A stretch of 64,000 nucleotides of DNA from Branchiostoma floridae. Taxonomy: Eukaryota; Chordata; Leptocardii; Amphioxiformes; Branchiostomatidae. The DNA is taken from positions 16,425,796-16,489,795 of the forward strand of contig NC_049980.1 of assembly GCF_000003815.2 (NCBI RefSeq), read 5' to 3'. The notes under the pieces are model-generated. The model was not told the origin of the DNA. It saw only the letters and a program-made list of their open reading frames with translations, and did not search any database. The translations under genes and the position numbers were made by a program. Every line of letters starts with the position of its first letter. Within the stretch, counting starts at the first letter, position 1. This document shows, piece by piece, positions 59,521 through 64,000 of the stretch.

Positions 59521-62500
59521 ATGGCAGAAGGGGGTATGGAATCGTCCCCGGCAGTCTGCTGTGTTTCTGTACGGAGTTCTCTGCTCTTCCTGCTGTTGTG
59601 TCCATCAGTCCTCTCCCAGCAGGACGTCAGGCCTAACTTCCTACTGTTCATGGTGGATGATTTGGGCTACGGAGACGTCGGCTGTTTCGGGAATGACACG
59701 ATCAGGTTTGCCAAAAAACGTTTCAAGCGTTGGTTGTGGTCGGGTAGTGGCCGCCATTTCTTTCGCCTTACTCCATCCCTCCATCCCTCTGCAGTGTTCG
59801 GCAGACGAAAGAAATCGCGGCCACTACCCCACCATAACCTCTTGCTTGGGGAATAATTAAAACGTATGTTGACACGCACATGCATGTGTAACGTTACATA
59901 TATAAGAGGACTTTGAAGCGTTATTGACTTACCCGTACGGTCACAAGGCCTGTTGACATATTACCCAGATAGATGGCGACAGTTGAGCGGCCCAAACTGG
60001 ATTTGCATGATCTATGTATGGTTAATGGAATGAATGTGACCCTTGATGTAAAAGTATGATTTGAAATACAAATCTTAAAAATATTGTAAGCTTGAACTGT
60101 TCGAGAATATCCCACCTCCCCGGCCTATTGCACAACACAAGCACGGATACGTGCTGATATAGGTAGTACAGTAGCACATGAGAGATTTTTCACTTTGGCA
60201 ATGTTGATTTGATTATATGGATGACATCCTCTGGGAACCCCAAAACTGATGCGAGCGTGCGAACAAAACAAACATTTGGCCAAGAAAAGTTGCCTTCATT
60301 ACGAAATATCTATTAGTGGTCAGCAAGTTTTAACAAATGAATATACACACAGAGTATGGTATCCTTGATGTCAGTGATGATAGTCTTTGAAATAACTTTT
60401 TGGCATCAGTATCCATTTCCCGACATTATTTTGCAGTCTACTGTATATATTTGCTCATTTTACAGCTGCTTTGTATTATTAACAGTATGGTTGAAAAGTT
60501 TTTTTTTTCTTTGGGAACGGCCGAAAATTGATGCGCGCGCGGATGTCATCCATAATCAAATCAACATGGCCTTAGTTGGCGATTGCGCTGCGATCTGGCT
60601 GCGACCTAAGTTGAATCTGTGCTTCCCCTGTCCTTGATTTTATATTTATTGGAGTATGGTCGCCGCCTCAGTGGAAATAAAGAATTGCCATACAGGAATT
60701 ACCCGTACTATAAAACTCACTAAAGCACAGTATGATACAATTCACATAACTGCTACAGGACACCAAACATTGACCGGATTGCCTCTGAAGGAGCAAAGCT
60801 GACACACCACCTAGCGGCAGCGTCCATGTGTACACCTAGTAGGGCGGCATTCCTGACTGGACGGTACCCCGTCAGAAGTGGTCAGTGTTTCCCAATACTT
60901 TGGCCATTCATCGATATAGACCGAATACCACAATGCATCTGTTTCTGTTGTTTCTAGTGTTGTCAAAGTAGTGTGCATACGTACATGACCAATCATCGAC
61001 TATGAACTATAATACAGATAATAAAGCAATGTTTAACAATTAACATTCTAACGTTAAATTTCAAAATATGCCATCAGCAGCCTTGCCATTCTAGCTAACC
61101 TGTGACTGATGCGTAATATGATTCGTACGAGGAGTGACGTGGCGCGGAGTGACGGACCAACACTGATAAACGAAGGGATCTCCTCGAATGTGTGGGGCTA
61201 GTACAATGTACCTCCCCTAGCTTGGCTTAGACTGCACCAGGTTGCACCAGACATTAACAAATTGGCCTTTTAATGGGCGTTCATTGGTTCATTGTGGTGC
61301 ACTGAACCGTACGGTAATATCATAAAAACGTCTATGAGGATGAGTCAAAAGGTAATGTAAGTGTTGTCGTAACAAGCTGTCATCTTGTCATCAACACTCA
61401 GTCGTTCATAAAAAAACTGAACAACAAATAAATTGAGATATTTCAGTTTCAAGAAGATACGTGACCTTTTGTGCCAAATTTCAACACATTCGATGTAAAA
61501 TGGGCCTGTTACGAAGCCACTTGCATTACTTTTTGACTCATCCTGGTAGGTATTCTCATTCCCTGTAGGTATGGCAGCTCACCACGGGATAAGGTATTTA
61601 CCTAACATCGCCAGCACCGGCGGCTTACCTCCCAATGAAACAACGTTTGCAACTCTGCTCAAGCAGGCTGGATACGCCACTGCATTGATAGGTGGGTGGC
61701 GTTAATCAAATCATGATGCTAGAATTTATACAATGTTGGCATTCCGCTTAAGTACATAGTGTCATTAGCATTAACATAAAGCCATTTTTTCATCATACCC
61801 AATAAGTACATGATAAAGTTCTTTTTACCTCCGTGAAAATTTAAGGTATTGCTTCAGGTCTGCGCCTTTGTTTGTTTGTTTCGTGTGCACTCCCAGTTAT
61901 CTGGATATTGTAGAGAGACTGCTACAGTAAGTCTGAGATGGTGTAACCGGAGTCTCTCAGGGTGGGCACGATTGCTTGGCTCGGTTCCAAAGTTGCTCCC
62001 CACGATGGGGAGGTGGGCTTATCCAGGGTCGGAAGTGGCATGCATAGGAACGAAAGTGAATAGACAGAATTAGCGAGAAAATCACGACTGAAAGAAAACA
62101 AGTAATTCACAAAAACCTACGGAGGTATGACTTCTTTGATTACTTGTTGCATCTGTCCACATTTCATCACAGGAAAATGGCATCTCGGTCTGCACTGCGC
62201 ATCTACCGGTGGACTGTGTCACCATCCTAATAACCACGGCTTCGACTATTTCTACGGCACGCCGATCACTAACTTCCGAGAATGTGGTGAAGATGGCGAG
62301 AGCATTTACTACATGAGCCATCTTTACGCAATATACAAACAGATCTGCTGGGCGTACCTAGCCGGAGCCGCATCTTTGCTTCTCATGAAGTTTCTCGGTA
62401 AAATACACGTTCGCTGGCTGCCGTTGTTGACATTAGTGACGTTATGTACATTAGTTATAGCCTTTCCAAAAGTCTTCTTGGTTCAGCTTCGGCCGTGGAA

Positions 62501-63786
62501 CTGTCTTCTCATGGAAAACGAAAAAGTAGCGGAGCAGCCGTACAGTCTGAGAGATCTCACGCCAAATCTTGTGAACAAATCGTTGAAGTTCATAGATGAG
62601 AACGCGGGCAGGCCGTTTTTCCTCTTCCACTCCTTTCTCAAAGTCCACACCGCTCTCTTTGCTACCAAAGAATTTGAAGGGAGAAGCCTACACGGTCGCT
62701 ATGGCGACAATATCGAGGAAATGGACTGGGCAGTTGGTCGTATTTTGGATGCTCTTGATCAAAAAGGTCTGTCTCACAAAACGTTTGTGTACCTCACGTC
62801 TGATAACGGCGGTCATGTCGAGGAAATCTCCGTGAAAGACGGACAAAGGGAAGGAGGCCACAACGGAATACTAAGAGGTACGCAGTTTGATGAGCTTTCT
62901 TACAATGAGTTGCTTGTACAAGCTGTAACAAGCCACAATCCTAACGCAATTAATTGCACTGCATCTTGTCAGAGCGTATTTTCTTTGCAAGTGTGCGTTA
63001 AGTCTCAATTACGTGTAAGTTGTTAGGAATTCTAATGAGAAAATTGTAAATTGAATATTCCTGCATTCAAGTCTCTATCAGCTAATCAAACTGTGTAGGT
63101 GTGTTGTACTCCTTGTAACAGGACAGCTAAATTGAGATGACCTCTTGGTGCACTTCTTACGGTAATTTTGTACTTCAATTCAGGAGGAAAAGGCATGGCA
63201 GGATGGGACGGAGGAATCAGGATGCCAACCGTCCTGCGCTGGCCCAAGTAAGTCATACAAGAAATTGTTAGAGTGCTGAAACATGTACTCTGTTAGGCTG
63301 AGCACAGTGAATGTTTGTACCTTAGCGTGTTTCTGGTCGAGAAAGGTAGACCATACCAACAATCATTCAAACTTCCAACGGCTCCTGATTTGTAGAAGGT
63401 TACAGAATGTATACGTTGATGTCAAGTTGATGTCACTATACCTTCCTATAATACTACTGGCTAGTTACAATAGGGCAATACAATCTACAAGTTGATTCTA
63501 AGCTAGACAATATTGATATTAAGTTATAGAGAGCGCTATTCGATATATTATTATCTCCTATGTAGAGACATCCGGCCCGGCACGGTTGTGGATGAACCCA
63601 CCAGTCAGATGGACGTGTTCCCCACGGTTCTGCGCTTGGCCCAGCTGAACACCCCCGCGGACCGGGTGATAGACGGCCGTGACCTCATGCCTCTCCTGAC
63701 AGGAACCAAAAACCTGACAGACCACCGGTTCCTCATCCACTACTGTGGGAGCAGGATACATGCCGCCCGCTACAGGCCACCTACAG
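59521..63786 (+). CDS. Steryl-sulfatase-like arylsulfatase, 3' end outside window
   Basis: Six exons join in phase: 59521-59705, 60759-60880, 61569-61691, 62173-62877, 63184-63247 and 63566-63786 (1,420 nt, about 473 codons), with a donor at the end (ACAG/GTAACC). A signal peptide ([13 protein letters not shown]) precedes the sulfatase fold: metal-binding [10 protein letters not shown] (D46, D47), the C-T-P-S-R signature at C86 that is converted to formylglycine, [20 protein letters not shown] and SDNGGHVEE. Between GKWHLG and the C-terminal half are two hydrophobic helices ([16 protein letters not shown] and [17 protein letters not shown]), the membrane hairpin typical of steryl sulfatase and its relatives. 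It should hydrolyse sulfate esters in the ER or lysosome. The ATG at 59521 was chosen over 59458 because it places the signal peptide closer to the N-terminus; the upstream ATG is in frame and remains possible. Remaining C-terminal exons lie beyond 64,000. Confidence 0.9.
59733..59838. repeat. Hairpin with 33-bp arms just inside sulfatase intron 1
   Basis: The left arm 59733-59765 (contains GGGTAGTGGCCGCCATTTC) and right arm 59806-59838 are reverse complements with three mismatches, separated by 40 nt of pyrimidine-rich sequence. It starts only 27 nt after the exon 1 donor. It is a foldback or MITE-like insertion. Confidence 0.85.
60197..60571. mobile_element. MITE-like element with ~30-bp terminal inverted repeats, sulfatase intron 1
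   Basis: ATGTTGATTTGATTATATGG (from about 60201) at the left is matched, inverted, by CCATAATCAAATCAACATGG at the right, with a 2-nt difference. The enclosed sequence (about 375 bp in all) has no ORF. Inner inverted words (CTGATGCGAGCGTGCG near the left, TTGATGCGCGCGCGG near the right) are direct rather than inverted, so the inside is not a simple hairpin. Confidence 0.7.
61335..61546. mobile_element. Mariner-type MITE with TA target-site duplication, sulfatase intron 2
   Basis: The left terminus starts TGAGGATGAGTCAAAAGG after TA (61333-61334); the right terminus, read on the other strand, starts CCAGGATGAGTCAAAAAG with TA at 61547-61548. The inverted repeats are about 28 bp with few mismatches, and the whole element is 212 bp with no ORF. 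The TA duplication and end sequence fit a Tc1/mariner-derived MITE. Confidence 0.85.
61827..62127. mobile_element. Short-TIR element flanked by TA, sulfatase intron 3
   Basis: TACCTCCGTGAAAA at the left and CCTACGGAGGTA at the right form a terminal inverted CCTCCGT motif flanked by TA, spanning about 300 bp without an ORF. The related word TACCTCCATGAAAAATGGAG occurs in mucin intron 19 (about 14,658), which suggests a common family. Confidence 0.55.
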
Positions 63787-64000
63787 GTAACCATGGTCAC
63801 ACTCTCTACAGACTTACTATCGTTATATCACTGTCACACAGGCAGAGAGCTTCTGCTGAATGTGTTGATCACCAGAACGTCACCGAATTTAAAAATCACC
63901 AAAGAATCAAGTGTATTTTTCACCAGCCTTGAAAATCTACCCCCATCCCATTAGATGCGACTCGGGGATATGCGAAAATCGGCCGATCTCTAAAAATCAC
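63787..64000 (+). other. Sulfatase intron 6, cut by the window edge
   Basis: It begins with GTAACC after exon 6. No further exon is visible before base 64,000. Confidence 0.6.

Overview
This is a eukaryotic window with many short exons, GT-AG introns, low gene density and abundant small repeats. The gene content points to a deuterostome, most likely a lancelet (Branchiostoma-like): a gel-forming mucin with WxxW/CysD domains, an NPC2-like lipid-binding protein, FAD synthase, an LRR-Ig receptor, a MYORG-like glycosidase and a steryl-sulfatase-like enzyme. The species assignment is inference. All exon coordinates were derived by eye from splice sites and checked for reading-phase continuity.

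Region 1 (1-27.7 kb, minus strand) is one very large gene. I followed 47 exons in continuous phase (9,322 coding nt, about 3,107 codons) from a signal peptide at 27,517 to the left window edge, where the gene runs out. Its layout is that of gel-forming mucins: three VWD-C8-TIL assemblies, then alternating Thr/Pro-rich mucin segments and ten WxxW (CysD) domains. Three consecutive units near 3.1-5.9 kb are very similar to one another in both exons and introns.

Region 2 (27.7-39 kb) holds repeats, a small four-exon ML-domain (NPC2-like) gene on the plus strand, and FAD synthase (FLAD1) on the minus strand. FLAD1 carries a one-base frameshift, and its 5' part stops where a large mobile element begins.

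Region 3 (38,966-48,903) is the most unusual part. It is a composite element flanked by direct terminal repeats of about 0.92 kb and containing two almost identical internal units of about 4.2 kb. Each unit carries, on the plus strand, a 136-aa protein resembling a His-Cys box (I-PpoI-like) homing endonuclease; next, a degenerate telomere-like array (18-bp period) and ATTC/ATCC microsatellites; then, convergent on the minus strand, a 728-aa transposase-like protein with an AT-hook. Copy B is intact; copy A has a one-base deletion. The junction between the units is built from five short pieces of the terminal region in scrambled order.

Region 4 (48.9-64 kb) contains a single-exon LRR-Ig transmembrane receptor gene (minus) flanked by two diverged copies of a duplicated segment, a single-ORF GH31 glycosidase resembling MYORG (plus), and the first six exons of a steryl-sulfatase-like gene (plus). 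The sulfatase introns hold several hairpin or MITE-like insertions, and the gene continues past the right edge. No operons, CRISPR arrays, rRNA or tRNA genes were recognised.
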